Source of the DNA: Chryseobacterium nepalense | Lineage (GTDB): Bacteria; Bacteroidota; Bacteroidia; Flavobacteriales; Weeksellaceae | DNA: 64,000 nt | Direction: 5' to 3' | Assembly (NCBI RefSeq): GCF_023195755.1 | Contig: NZ_CP096203.1 | Location: 62,001-126,000 of the forward strand | Shown: positions 52,796-63,900 of the stretch, one piece after another | Numbering within the stretch: position 1 is the stretch's first letter | Layout of the letters: each line of letters starts with the position of its first letter | The notes under the pieces: generated by a model | What the model was told of the DNA's origin: nothing | Databases searched by the model: none | Seen by the model: only the letters and a program-made list of their open reading frames with translations | Program-made: the position numbers and the translations under genes

Positions 52796-53833
52796 ATGAA
52801 AGAATTAGATTTAATCCTCAAAAATATTAAAAATAAAGAAGTTTTACCGATTTATTTTTTCCATGGAGAAGAGCCTTACTTTATAGATCTTGCAGTAAAA
52901 GCACTTGAGCACGACTTTCTGGAGGAAGATGAAAAAGCATTCAACCAAACCGTTGTGTACGGAAAAGATACTTCTTACCAGGAAATTCTTTCCCTGGCAA
53001 GACAATTTCCGATGATGGGCGATAAGCAGGTAATCATTGTAAAAGAAGCACAGGACTTAAAATTCAATGAAGAAGAAAACAGAATTCTGGAAGCTTATGT
53101 TGCCAATCCAGTTCCTTCCACAGTGCTGGTTTTTGCGCATAAACATAAAAAACTGGACAGCCGTAAAAAAGCTACCAAAGCTCTCGACAAAGCCAATGCT
53201 TTAATCCTTAGCGAATCGGTAAAGGAAAACAATCTTCCGAAATGGATCTCCGATGAGTGTATCAGGCTGAACATCAAAACTGCCCCGAATATTTCTCATC
53301 TTCTTGCAGAATATTTGGGCAATGACCTCTCCAGAATCGCCAATGAGCTGAACAAATTAAAAATTATCCTTAAGCCTGGTGAAGCGCTTGACGGAAAAAT
53401 AGTGGAAGATCATATCGGGATCAGTAAGGAATACAACGTTTTTGAACTGCAGAAGGCTTTAGGATCTAAAAATGCCAATGCAGCTTTTAAAATTGTCCAT
53501 TTTATGGGAAAAAATCCTAAAAACAATCCTTTTGTAATGATGTTGGCAAGCTTGTACAATTACTTTTCAAATGTCATTATTTACAATACCATGGCAGGTC
53601 AATCCCCACAGGCGATTGCCTCACAGATGGGCGTGAATCCTTATTTTATTAAAGATTATGCAGAATCTGCAAGATTATATCCTTTAAAACATGCGACGCG
53701 GGTCATCTCTATTTTAAGGGAATTCGATATGAAAGGAAAAGGTTTGGGAGCCGTCAATATGAGTGAGGCAGAACTCATTAAAGAGTTGGTTTACAAAATC
53801 ATTAACGTAGATAAAATTAAGATGAAATTGTGA
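52796..53833 (+). CDS. holA: DNA polymerase III subunit delta
   Basis: Clamp-loader subunit of 345 residues. N-terminus KNIKNKEVLPIYFFHGEEPY FIDLAVKAL is the mononucleotide-fold start of HolA; GDLSRIANELNKL-like text (LGNDLSRIANELNKLKIIL) and EYNVFELQKALGSKNANAAF are typical of domain II/III. It starts 7 bases from the divergent HsdR-N-like gene. Confidence 0.92.
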   Translation: MKELDLILKNIKNKEVLPIYFFHGEEPYFIDLAVKALEHDFLEEDEKAFNQTVVYGKDTSYQEILSLARQFPMMGDKQVIIVKEAQDLKFNEEENRILEAYVANPVPSTVLVFAHKHKKLDSRKKATKALDKANALILSESVKENNLPKWISDECIRLNIKTAPNISHLLAEYLGNDLSRIANELNKLKIILKPGEALDGKIVEDHIGISKEYNVFELQKALGSKNANAAFKIVHFMGKNPKNNPFVMMLASLYNYFSNVIIYNTMAGQSPQAIASQMGVNPYFIKDYAESARLYPLKHATRVISILREFDMKGKGLGAVNMSEAELIKELVYKIINVDKIKMKL

Positions 53834-54022
53834 TTGGTCGATTGTTAGTTGTTGTTGGTTGATTGACCTGATTTTACCATCAACTGACAACCAATATCGA
53901 ATAATTAATATCGAAATTCAACATATTAGATATTGACAAGTATCATTAAAATAACTTTAAATAAATATTAAAAATTACGAACTTAGCGGACGTAAATTTT
54001 AAAATCTTTTGAAAAGCAAATT

Positions 54023-54964
54023 ATGGAGCAAAACATTTTAGATTGTGTGATCGTTGGATCCGGACCTTCAGGCTTTACCGCGGCAATTTATGCCGCAAGA
54101 GCAGATTTGAAACCTGAATTGTACACAGGTTTGGAGCCGGGCGGACAATTAACCACAACTACGGAGGTTGATAACTTTCCGGGGTATCCGGCGGGAATTA
54201 CAGGTCCTGAAATGATGATGGATTTGCAAAAGCAGGCAGAAAGATTCGACACAAAAGTGCATTATGAAATGATCACAAAGGTTGAATTTTCCAAAGAAGT
54301 TGGCGGAGTTCATAAATTATATGCAGGCAATAAAGAAATTTTTGCCAGAACAGTAATTATTTCAACCGGGGCAACAGCAAAATATCTTGGGCTGGAAGAT
54401 GAGAAAAAATATGCAGGAGGAGGTGTTTCCGCATGTGCAACCTGCGATGGTTTTTTCTATAAAGGAAAAGATGTAGTGGTGGTGGGAGCAGGAGATACGG
54501 CTGCTGAAGAAGCTACCTATCTTGCCAAACTTTGTAAAAAAGTAACCATGCTTGTGAGAAAAGATGTTTTCAGAGCATCCAAAGCCATGATTCACAGAGT
54601 ACACAACACACCTAATATTGAAGTGAAATTTCATCATGAACTGATTGCCATTGAAGGTGAAAATAACCTGGTGGAAAGGGCAGTAGTTATCAATAACCAG
54701 ACTCAGGAAACTTCTACCATTGACGTTGATGGAATTTTTATCGCAATTGGTCATAAACCTAATACAGATATTTTTGTAGGGCAGGTTGATCTGGATGAAA
54801 ACGGATATATTCTAACCGAAAAAGGATCGGCAAGAACCAATCTTCCGGGAGTTTTTGCAGCAGGTGATGTTCAGGATCATATTTACAGGCAGGCGATTAC
54901 AGCAGCAGGAAGTGGATGTATGGCGGCTATGGATGCAGAAAAATACCTTGCGGAATTACATTAA
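54023..54964 (+). CDS. trxB: Thioredoxin-disulfide reductase
   Basis: Flavoprotein of 313 residues that passes electrons from NADPH to thioredoxin. FAD motif VGSGPSGFTAAIYAARA, redox-active C138-A-T-C141 (VSACATCDG), NADPH motif VVVGAGDTAAEEATYLAK, and final FAD motif GVFAAGDVQDHIYRQAITAA. The usual low-molecular-weight bacterial type. Preceded by 189 bases with an imperfect inverted repeat (TTGTTAGTTG near 53842 against CAACTGACAA at 53881). Confidence 0.96.
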   Translation: MEQNILDCVIVGSGPSGFTAAIYAARADLKPELYTGLEPGGQLTTTTEVDNFPGYPAGITGPEMMMDLQKQAERFDTKVHYEMITKVEFSKEVGGVHKLYAGNKEIFARTVIISTGATAKYLGLEDEKKYAGGGVSACATCDGFFYKGKDVVVVGAGDTAAEEATYLAKLCKKVTMLVRKDVFRASKAMIHRVHNTPNIEVKFHHELIAIEGENNLVERAVVINNQTQETSTIDVDGIFIAIGHKPNTDIFVGQVDLDENGYILTEKGSARTNLPGVFAAGDVQDHIYRQAITAAGSGCMAAMDAEKYLAELH

Positions 54965-54987
54965 TTATTCAATTTTTTAATACATTT

Positions 54988-55013
54988 AAACGCATTTTTT
55001 GAATGCGTTTTTT
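54988..55013 (+). terminator. Terminator of trxB
   Basis: AAACGCATT (54988-54996) pairs with AAT GCGTTT (55002-55010), loop TTTTG, followed by T. Confidence 0.8.
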
Positions 55014-55123
55014 ATTTGTGGCCTAAAGCCTATTGTTTAATGCCAACTATTTAAATTAGAAAAATAATTTATCTGATTTATAGAAGATTATTAAGTTTTG
55101 TTAAAATTTCTTTCTGAAATATT

Positions 55124-55153
55124 TTGGCAGTATACAAAAACATTCTATATTTG
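55124..55153 (+). promoter_or_regulatory. Promoter of tRNA-Ser
   Basis: TTG (55124-55126), 19-base spacer, TATATTTG (55146-55153): full Bacteroidetes consensus, 34 bases before the tRNA 5' end. Confidence 0.65.
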
Positions 55154-55187
55154 CACCACTGAAAACGACGATATAATCGGAGTTTCT

Positions 55188-55275
55188 GGAGAGTTGGCAG
55201 AGTGGTCGATTGCGGCAGTCTTGAAAACTGTTGACTGTAACAGGTCCGGGGGTTCGAATCCCTCACTCTCCGCCA
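55188..55275 (+). tRNA. tRNA-Ser (anticodon UGA)
   Basis: 88 bases folding as a class-II tRNA: acceptor GGAGAGT with ACTCTCC, discriminator G and encoded CCA, anticodon loop CTTGAAA with anticodon TGA in the stem CAGT...ACTG, a long variable arm, and the T-loop GGTTCGAATCC. It reads serine codons UCN. Confidence 0.95.
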
Positions 55276-55296
55276 GGTTAGAAACCAAAATAAGCT

Positions 55297-55332
55297 AAAA
55301 CGCTGTAAACATCAATGTTTACAGCGTTTTTT
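55297..55332 (+). terminator. Terminator of tRNA-Ser
   Basis: AAAACGCTGTAAACAT (55297-55312) pairs with ATGTTTACAGCGTTTT (55315-55330), then T. Confidence 0.85.
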
Positions 55333-55388
55333 GCTTTAGCGCTGGTATTAAAAAAAACCAAAAAAGGCCATATTTAAAGTGACCTATT

Positions 55389-55425
55389 CAGTGACCTATC
55401 GTAAAAATATCAAAGTAGGTCACTG
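55389..55425 (+). repeat. Inverted repeat in the tRNA-Ser downstream region
   Basis: CAGTGACCTA (55389-55398) and its exact complement TAGGTCACTG (55416-55425); AGTGACCTA also occurs once more just upstream (about 55379-55386). It lies between the tRNA and the integrase remnant and may be part of an old attachment or arm-site region. Confidence 0.4.
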
Positions 55426-55526
55426 TAATCTTTGGAAAGCCCGATCAATAGGCAGTCTAACGATTGAACATCTTGCAAAAAGTGGTAACAAAAAGTAAAT
55501 TATTAAACCATTAAAGTTATCACACA

Positions 55527-55610
55527 ATGAACAAAACATTCAACCTGTTATTCTACATCAAAAAGAATAAAATCAGAACAAACGGCAGGCATTGCTGCCA
55601 AAAGGTATAG
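55527..55610 (+). pseudogene. N-terminal remnant of a tyrosine integrase
   Basis: A 27-codon frame, MNKTFNLLFYIKKNKIRTNG then RHCCQKV and a stop. The first twenty residues are the usual opening of Bacteroidetes tyrosine recombinases (arm-binding N-terminal domain, LLFYIKK-K-N-G), after which an intact gene would continue for about 380 residues. Sequence between 55340 and 55826 holds no other coding frame; it is the scar of a mobile element next to tRNA-Ser. Confidence 0.6.
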
Positions 55611-55665
55611 TTACGTATATAATAAATATGGAATAAGTATAAAAATTTCTGAAACAAAAATAAAT

Positions 55666-55692
55666 ACGTCAACTTTTGACGTGTTTTTATTT
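55666..55692 (+). terminator. Terminator after the integrase remnant
   Basis: ACGTCAA (55666-55672) pairs with TTGACGT (55676-55682), loop CTT, followed by a T-rich tract. Confidence 0.6.
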
Positions 55693-55775
55693 TAGCTTTG
55701 TCTCGTAATGATACAATATAATATAATTCACATAAAATTGACAGTATAATTCTTTTAAAGGAGAAATAAAAATAA

Positions 55776-55783
55776 TATTTTTG
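55776..55783 (+). promoter_or_regulatory. Candidate -7 box for the type IX protein operon
   Basis: TATTTTTG fits TAnnTTTG, 44 bases before the start codon at 55827; no -33 TTG at suitable spacing. Confidence 0.3.
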
Positions 55784-55826
55784 CAGCGATTTAAATTAAT
55801 AATCAATAACTCAAAATATACAACAC

Positions 55827-57375
55827 ATGAATAAAATCTACTCAGGAGCACTGTTCTTGTGCTCCGTTCTGGGCGTTTCTGCCCAGGAAGTGATCTGGCA
55901 GAAAGACATCAAATCCTCCACCCAGGATTTTCTTTCCCAGGTTACCACCACCATCGACCAACAATATTTGATAACCGGCAGTTCTATCCAGACAGGAAAT
56001 AACATGTCAGGAACCGGAGACAACAGCCATCAGCCCAACAGCGGCTACGATTTTCATTTGGTTAAACTCAACCAGCAGGGCGAAGAAGTCTGGGAAAAGT
56101 ATTTCTCGGGACAGAATCATGATTTCCTTTCGGCTACCGTGAACACTCAGGACGGTGGATTCGTTTTAGCAGGAACTTCATTCAGCGGGAAAGGCTTAGA
56201 CAAGAAGGAAGATTCCAAAGGCGGATCTGATTTTTGGCTGATCAGAATCAACGAATTCGGGGATGAATTGTGGCAGAAAACGATTGGAAGTAATTCGGAT
56301 GAGGAAGCCAGAGCGGTAATCCAGACCACGGATATGGGATTCTTTGTGGCGGGAAATATCCAGAACTCAGCAAAAGGTTACGGGTCCAAAGATGTTTTGG
56401 TCGTTAAATTAGATAAAAACGGAAAAGAATTATCACAGCTTATTTTAGGCGGAAAAGGATTGGATGAAGTAGAGAAAATGATTCCTACGAAAGACGGAGG
56501 TGCTTTACTCGGAGTGTATTCCAGAAGTAATGCCGGAGGATCTAAAAAGACAGAAAACTTCGGGGAGGGTGATTACTGGATTATCAAGCTCAATAAAGAC
56601 GGCAAAGTAGAATGGGAAAAGAATTTCGGAGGAAAGGGAGATGACCATTTGAGAACATTAGCTTTAACCTCTACAGGTTATTTAATCGGAGGAGAATCAA
56701 GATCGGAACGGTCAGGGAATAAAACCGTAGACATTGAAGAAGGAACCGACTTATGGCTGATCTCTTTAAACGAAAGAGGGGAAGAGATCTGGCAGAAGTC
56801 CTACAATTTCAATAACCGGGATGTGTTGATGGGAATGAGTGTTTTACATTCCTCGGATGAAAAATCTTCAAAAGGAATTTTATTAGGAGGTTATACTCAG
56901 GCAGAGGGAAGAATAGAGAATGATGACGAGACGTTCTGGATGCTGTACCTGGACCAAAACGGAAATGAGCAGTGGAGAAAACATGTGAAGGGAGAATCAA
57001 AGAAAAAAGAAGAAAGACTTTCGGATATAAAGCTGAACAGGGACGGTTCGATTGTACTGGCCGGAACGAGTGCTGAAGAACTGGGAAAAGAAAACTGGAA
57101 GATTGTGAAGCTGGGAGACAAACAGATTGATCAGCTGATTGAAAAGCAGGATATTAAGATTTATCCGAATCCTGTATCAGACTATGCATATGTGGAAATT
57201 GGATTTGACTTTAAAGAAGCTGATATTGTGATGTATGATATGGGAGGAAGACAGCTTAAAAACCAAGAATAAAGTGACGAAGATCAATACCCAGGCTTTA
57301 GTGCAAGGAGCATATCTGATAACAATAAAAACTAATGATAATAAAACAGCAAACGCGAAAATTATAAAGAAATAA
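55827..57375 (+). pseudogene. Secreted type IX-sorted repeat protein, frameshifted in its sorting domain
   Basis: Signal peptide 1-19 (GVSAQ), then about seven repeats of a propeller-like unit (for example DFHLVKLNQQGEEVWEKYFS and DYWIIKLNKDGKVEWEKNFG), then a type IX sorting domain that begins KIYPNPVSDYAYVEIGF. The frame stops at 57270-57272 after GGRQLKNQE. In the next frame the domain continues normally (KNKVTKINTQALVQGAYLIT to NAKIIKK) and ends with TAA at 57373-57375, which shares its last base with the following ATG. The shift maps to the run of five A at 57258-57262. As it stands the product would be 481 residues and lack the end of the sorting domain. Confidence 0.75.
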
Positions 57376-60300
57376 TGAGAACAACCTATTTGATACTTAT
57401 TGTATTATTTTCGAATTTTTATTTTGCACAAACGCTTGCGGAGAATAAAATTAATACTCCTACGTCACCTGAAGTTGCTATGTTTAAGCGATTTGGGGAT
57501 ATACCTGTAAGTCTTTATACAGGTGTAGCAGGTACGACAGTGCCATTATATTCATTAAATGTAAATGGTTTTTCTATACCTATCTCTTTAGACTATCAGG
57601 CATCTGGAATCAAGCTTGATGATCAGGCGACTTGGGTAGGCTTGGGCTGGAATTTAATGCCTGAAGGCGTGATTTATCAAAATGTCAGAGGTAAAGCAGA
57701 CCAATTGGATGTAAGTTATGTAAGCCCGAATGAGTATGCCGCTTTTTATAACAGATTGGCCACTTATCCCGGAGGTACAGGTCGTTTTAAAGTAGTTAAA
57801 CAGAGAGGATATGCAGATTACGACTGGTGTATGCCTACTTCTGGGATACCACTATGCTTTCCACCATCTCCACCCATTAATTCGGATGCTGATGTGGTTG
57901 TAAATGATCTTGTTTATAGAAAGTATGGTGAGGTAGATACTTTTAGATTTAATTTTTTCGGACATACCGGCAGTTTTTTTATAAACCTTCAGACCCGCCA
58001 AGTTGTTCTTATCGACAAAAGCGAAGATATTCAGTTTGATGTTGCTGAGGGAAGTATTGTAGCAACGGATGATAAAGGAATTAAATATACCTTTGGAGAG
58101 CGTGAAATATTTACAAGTTATTATGGCAATCCTCTGACTTCAGATTTTTCCAGCCGAAGCTATAAAATTACACAGATAGAACTGCCAACTAAACAAAAGA
58201 TATTTTTTGATTACGAGGACGCTAATTATTCATTTTATACATTTAGTCAAAGTAAAAATGTTGATAAGTACGGATACAATTTAGGCTATACATTCTGCGA
58301 CGGAAAGATTAATAAACTATATCAAAATCCTTTTGCCATAATGAATGCCAGCGATGTGAAAATGTTGAAGAAGATCAGGACAGATGATGTAATAGCTCAG
58401 TTCAACCTTGAAGGAAGAGATGATATCAATATTTTATCTAGTAATAATGTAAAAAGATTGCAGTCAATTGATATAACGAATGCAAGAACGAATAAAAAGT
58501 TAAAAACAGTTGATTTTAATTATTCCTATTTTCCATACATTGACGATTTTCCAAGTGTTGTTTTTCCATATAACCTTTTGAATCCAACTTTAAAGGACGC
58601 TTTGGGAAAAAGATTAAAACTTGACAAAGTGTCAATATCAACTTACGATAGTTCAGAAAATAAAATAAATATTGGTGAGAATTATGATTTTGAATATAAT
58701 CTTACGAATACTCTTCCTCCCAAAGTGTCTTTTGCAAAGGATTTCTGGGGGTTCTATAATGGTCATAGTAGTAATGTATTATTGCCGGATTTAAGATTTT
58801 TTATCCAATCAAGTACCGGATTACCTATTGATTATGAATTTAATAATAGGTATTCTAATAAAACTTTTGTCGACGCCTATATGCTGAAAAAAATAAAGTA
58901 TCCGACAAAAGGGTATACTGAATTTGATTACGAAATTAATTCTTTTAAAAATCAGTTTATTCCAAGTCATGATCAGGTGATAGATCTTACAAGAACAAAT
59001 CTTCTGAACAATACGGGAATAGGAGGATATAGCTCACCACACAAAGATACTTTAACAATTAAAGTAACCGCAGGACCAAAGACAATACGTTTTTTAAATA
59101 GGTTTTCAGGTGGCTTTGACGGAGGTCCGTATGGTCCGCAATCAAAACGATATGATTTTTACCAGTTAGTTAATGCAGGAGCCTCTATTCAATTCATGAA
59201 ACTAAAAACAAATGCTAACGGAACAACGAATACACAGGTTCTAAAACAGTGGGATCTTGCCAGTCTTACCAACGCGTCTACATTCAATCAGACATATTCA
59301 TACGAATGGGAAGAGATTTATACAATTGATTCTGTTGATCCTGATCCAACTACCAGGTATATGGTAAAACTTAATCTTAATCCCAATATGTACGTCCCGG
59401 CAGATATGTATCATTCCGCAGGTGTATTTTCGACTGTGACTTATATTGATTCTCCTGCTGTCGGAAGTGGTTTTACATGTTTTGGCCACGGTCCCCGTAT
59501 AAAATCAATTAAAAATTATTCATTGCAAGGCACTCTTGCGGAGTGGAAAAATTATGAATATGATGAAGGAATATTGCATAACAAAATAAGCCCTTTAATG
59601 GAGAAAGATTATTATTGTTTTGACTGTACTTCATCAACTTATTGTTCAGGTAATGCGAGTTATAATAATTTCTGGTATATAAGTGACCAAGTCACTTCAA
59701 ATGAATTTGATGCTGTGGGGTATGGAAAAGTAACTGAGAAGAAATTTAGTGTTGATAATCCTCTTCAGTCGCAAGGAAGCACGGAATACTACTATAACAA
59801 TCATGAAAATGCAACTGCTAATTTCTTTCCCGTTATTAAAAATCAAACGAATGGTCTCATCAGAGAAAAATTAACTAAAGATTCCAATAATAATCTTCTT
59901 CAGGCAGATACCTATATCTATAGAAATTTAATTCCATTTAATCAGTTTTACAGTGTAAGACCGGAAAAGAAATTTCTTCTGGGAGGTACAGGAAGAGATC
60001 CGGTACTGGCTTCATCAGGAGAGTATGATGGAATTTCTAAGTATCATTATTATATTACGCCTATGATGTCTGAATCTCATAAGATAGATACAATCATTCA
60101 CAAACAATATTTTAATAACAAAGTATTGGAAAGTGTAGAGACATTTACTTATAATTCAAAAGGCTCAATATGGCTGCACACTAATCAAGCTCCTAATGAA
60201 AAAATAAAAACGGAATATGAATATGCAGATGTTGTGGGGAACGCTTATCTGGAATCTAAGAAAATGTTCGGAATTCCATTGGTGACAAGAGTAGAAAGAA

Positions 60301-60902
60301 CAGCTGATAATATAACAAAAACGCTTTCCCTTAGTGAGGTTAAATATCCTGAGTCAAATGCTGAAGCTGCTCAAAAAACTTCAGGGCTTCCTCTTCCTTA
60401 CTCATTGTTAGACTATAATGTTAATGATATCAATAATAATATTTACCCACCCTCATATATGGTCAACTTTAGTTATGATCAGTACGATATAAAGGGAAAC
60501 TTACAACAGTACAGTTCTAAGGATGGAGTTCCGACCGCTATTATCTGGGGATACAATAATACACAACCCATTGCTAAAATTGTTGGTGCTACCTACGCTC
60601 AGGTAAGTAGTTTTATAGCAGCAATCGTCTCTGCATCTGATACTGATGCTTCTGCAGCTCCGAATAATGATGAGTCAGCTTTTCTGACCGTGTTAGATAC
60701 CTTTAGAAAAGACATCAATATGGCAGGCTATCAGATTACGACATATACTTATGATCCTTTAATTGGTGTCAGAAGTATTACTCCTCCATCAGGAGTAAGA
60801 GAAATCTATCTTTATGATTCTGCCAACAGGCTAAAGGAGATCAGAGAAGGTAACCAGAGTGGTAAACTGTTAAAAGAATTCAACTACAATTACAAAAACT
60901 AA
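57375..60902 (+). CDS. Large exported YD-repeat-type protein preceding the RHS gene
   Basis: A 1175-residue exported protein, signal peptide 1-18 (FSNFYFAQ). The N-terminal region (FGDIPVSLYTGVAGTTVPLY and IPISLDYQASGIKLDDQATW followed by GLGWNL) is typical of large Bacteroidetes proteins found directly before RHS genes. The C-terminus carries YD-repeat-like text, TYTYDPLIGVRSITPPSGVR then EIYLYDSANRLKEIREGNQSG. It lacks an RHS core and a toxin tip of its own, so it probably helps build or carry the RHS shell; this is inference. The ATG overlaps the restored stop of the upstream gene, and the RHS gene starts 5 bases after its stop. Confidence 0.8.
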   Translation: MRTTYLILIVLFSNFYFAQTLAENKINTPTSPEVAMFKRFGDIPVSLYTGVAGTTVPLYSLNVNGFSIPISLDYQASGIKLDDQATWVGLGWNLMPEGVIYQNVRGKADQLDVSYVSPNEYAAFYNRLATYPGGTGRFKVVKQRGYADYDWCMPTSGIPLCFPPSPPINSDADVVVNDLVYRKYGEVDTFRFNFFGHTGSFFINLQTRQVVLIDKSEDIQFDVAEGSIVATDDKGIKYTFGEREIFTSYYGNPLTSDFSSRSYKITQIELPTKQKIFFDYEDANYSFYTFSQSKNVDKYGYNLGYTFCDGKINKLYQNPFAIMNASDVKMLKKIRTDDVIAQFNLEGRDDINILSSNNVKRLQSIDITNARTNKKLKTVDFNYSYFPYIDDFPSVVFPYNLLNPTLKDALGKRLKLDKVSISTYDSSENKINIGENYDFEYNLTNTLPPKVSFAKDFWGFYNGHSSNVLLPDLRFFIQSSTGLPIDYEFNNRYSNKTFVDAYMLKKIKYPTKGYTEFDYEINSFKNQFIPSHDQVIDLTRTNLLNNTGIGGYSSPHKDTLTIKVTAGPKTIRFLNRFSGGFDGGPYGPQSKRYDFYQLVNAGASIQFMKLKTNANGTTNTQVLKQWDLASLTNASTFNQTYSYEWEEIYTIDSVDPDPTTRYMVKLNLNPNMYVPADMYHSAGVFSTVTYIDSPAVGSGFTCFGHGPRIKSIKNYSLQGTLAEWKNYEYDEGILHNKISPLMEKDYYCFDCTSSTYCSGNASYNNFWYISDQVTSNEFDAVGYGKVTEKKFSVDNPLQSQGSTEYYYNNHENATANFFPVIKNQTNGLIREKLTKDSNNNLLQADTYIYRNLIPFNQFYSVRPEKKFLLGGTGRDPVLASSGEYDGISKYHYYITPMMSESHKIDTIIHKQYFNNKVLESVETFTYNSKGSIWLHTNQAPNEKIKTEYEYADVVGNAYLESKKMFGIPLVTRVERTADNITKTLSLSEVKYPESNAEAAQKTSGLPLPYSLLDYNVNDINNNIYPPSYMVNFSYDQYDIKGNLQQYSSKDGVPTAIIWGYNNTQPIAKIVGATYAQVSSFIAAIVSASDTDASAAPNNDESAFLTVLDTFRKDINMAGYQITTYTYDPLIGVRSITPPSGVREIYLYDSANRLKEIREGNQSGKLLKEFNYNYKN

Positions 60903-60907
60903 TACCG

Positions 60908-63900
60908 ATGAAAAAAATATTGATTCTAATAAGTGCTTTATTGTTGTCAGGTTTGTCCCATGGACAGGTAAGTTCTACAGAAAACTATATTCAGAGCAGA
61001 ATATATTTGGAACCAGTCACAACATCCAGTAGTACTGCCAAACAAATTCAAAGCGTCCAGTATTTTGATGGCTTAGGCAGACCCAAACAGATTGTAAATG
61101 TAAAAGCTTCTCCACAGGGTAAGGATGTGGTAACACCTGTTTTATATGACGGTTTTGGGAGGCAGGTAAAAGATTATCTTCCTGTTCCTCAACAATCTAC
61201 CAATAATGGTGGAATATATACACAAACTTCAGGTAACTTTCCGATAGGAGATCCTACAGGAGTGTACCCGAATGAGAAGGCTTTTTCAGAGAAAACATTA
61301 GAAAACTCTCCGCTGGACAGGATCATACAGCAAAAACAAGTGGGAAATGCGTGGGATATTAAGCCAGTACAATTTGGATATGATGCCAACACTACAGCGG
61401 ATGCTGTAAAAAAATATGTCACGGTAACTACTTGGGAAAACGGTGCCACAAAAAGCACTATAAGTCAAAGTACTGTTTATGGTGATAGCCAGCTGTACAA
61501 AAACACAGTGTCAGATGAAGACAGCAACCAGACCATTGAGTTTAAAAATGCTCAGGGGCAGGTGCTTTTAGTAAGAAAGATGCTTAGTGATACAGAAAAG
61601 GCAGACACCTATTATGTGTACAATGAATATAATCAGCTGGCTTTTGTCATTCCTCCAAATGCATCGTTGGCGAGTGATCCCAATACGATTCTTTCGGATC
61701 TTTGCTATCAGTACAAATATGACGGCAGAAACCGTTTGGTAGAAAAGAAGCTTCCTGGTAAAGGCTGGGAGTATATGGTGTATGATAAACAGGACCGGTT
61801 AGTTCTTACCCGTGATGCTATACTGGAAGCTCAGGGCAAATGGCTCTTCACGAAATACGATCAGTTTTCAAGGGCTATCTATACGGGTATTTTAGACAGC
61901 CCTCCCGGGAGAGCACAGCAGGTAGTTGCCGTGGAAGGGTTGGGCTCAAATAATGAGGTAAGAACAACATCAAGCTTCAATAATACAGGGATGGATGTGT
62001 TTTACACAACCAATTCAGCGTATCCCCAATATAATTATGTTTTGTTATCAGTCAATTACTATGACTCTTATCCAAGTTACAGTTTCAATCCTACTTTTCC
62101 AACGACGATTTTAGGAGAAACAGCATTGACTGATACTCCCACAGCAGAGGGATTAAGTACTAAAAGTCTTCCGGTGATGAGTCTGGTAAAAAATATTGAG
62201 GATAACAACTGGACAAAGAACTACACTTACTACGATAAAAAAGGAAGAGCTATAGGAAGTTACTCCATCAATCATTTAGGTGGGCGAACAAAAGTGGAAT
62301 CTAAACTGGATTTTGCAGGAGTTATCCAACAGACCATAACCACTCATAAAAGACTGGATACGGATACCGACAGGGTAATCACCGAAAATTTTACTTACGA
62401 TCACCAAAACAGATTGATGACCCACACGCATCAGGTGGATAGCAATCCTGTAGAATACTTAGCGCAGAACAGCTATAATGAACTTTCACAGCTTTCCGGG
62501 AAGAAAGTAGGGGGAATATCGCCTTCCGTGCCGCTTCAGAATATCAGCTATAGCTATAATATCAGGGGTTGGATGACGAAGATCAACGATCCTGCAAACC
62601 TTAACGGAAAATTATTTGGATATGAAATAAAATACAACAATCCGGAAAACGCGAATATTGCTCCAGGCAGGTTTAATGGGAATATTGCAGAGATTGACTG
62701 GAATAATGGATCTGAAAATCTTTTAAAAAGATATGATTATACCTACGATAAGCTCAACAGGCTTACAAACGCATTTTATAAGGAGCCCAGCACGGGAGTC
62801 AGCGGTAACTTTGATGAGTATTTAACGTATGACCTGAACGGAAATATTTCAAATCTTAAACGTACTGCAATTCCGGTCTCGGGACTTACCGGTACATTGG
62901 TAGATAATCTTGATTATCAATACACAGGAAACCGGCTAGACAAGATTATAGAAAATTCAATGAATGATACAGGATATGAAGGAGGAAATAACATGATTAA
63001 TCATGATGTTAATGGTAATATGATTAATATGAAGGACAAGGGTATTCAGACGATATCATATAACTATTTGAATTTACCTTCTACTTACGAGATCAGTGAA
63101 AATAACTTAGGAGCTATATCTAATATCAGTTTAAATTACTTGTATCGTGCTGATGGAACTAAATTGCGCAAAACTTATATCAATGTTGGACCTAGGGGAT
63201 ATTTGACAACGACAAATAAAACAGAGTATCTGGATGGCTTTCACTATAGCTCTTCAGAAACTACACAATGTACCTGGTGCCGTACCAGCGTAGCTTATGA
63301 AGAGCAGGCTTATCAGCAGAGAGATATAATACTACCAGGCGGTGGTACAAAGCCGCCACTACCTTCTTCTACTTGGATCTTAAGTTTTGTACCGACCGCC
63401 GAAGGTTTTTACAGCTTTACAGAAAACCGTTATATTTACCAGTACAGAGATCATTTGGGGAATGTAAGGATTAGTTATGAGAAAGATGGCAGTGGTGAGT
63501 TGAAAATAACCGATACAAATAATTATTATGCTTTCGGGTCAAATCACATTGGAGGGCTGAAAAGCTCATTGGGAGGATATCAGAACTATAAGTATAATAG
63601 TAAAGAAATACAGGAAACCGGAATGTATGATTATGGTGCAAGATTTTATATGCCGGATATTGGAAGATGGGGAGTTCAAGATCCAAATCAAGAATCTTAT
63701 ACCAATCACTCATCATATAATTATGTAGGAAACAACCCTATTATAAGAATGGATCCTAATGGAAAAGATTGGTATTATACTGGTAATGGACAATATCTTT
63801 ACAATAAAGACTTAAATAAGGATAATGCAGATCAATTTTTTAAAGATAATAATATAGAAGGTGCTACATATGCTTTTGCGAGCAATACAATGGGTACAAT

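Noticed and set aside
57256..57263. Programmed -1 frameshift signal in the type IX protein gene
   Set aside because: The heptamer would need X XXY YYZ with A in first place; the base is T, and restoring the frame needs a +1 and not a -1 shift.
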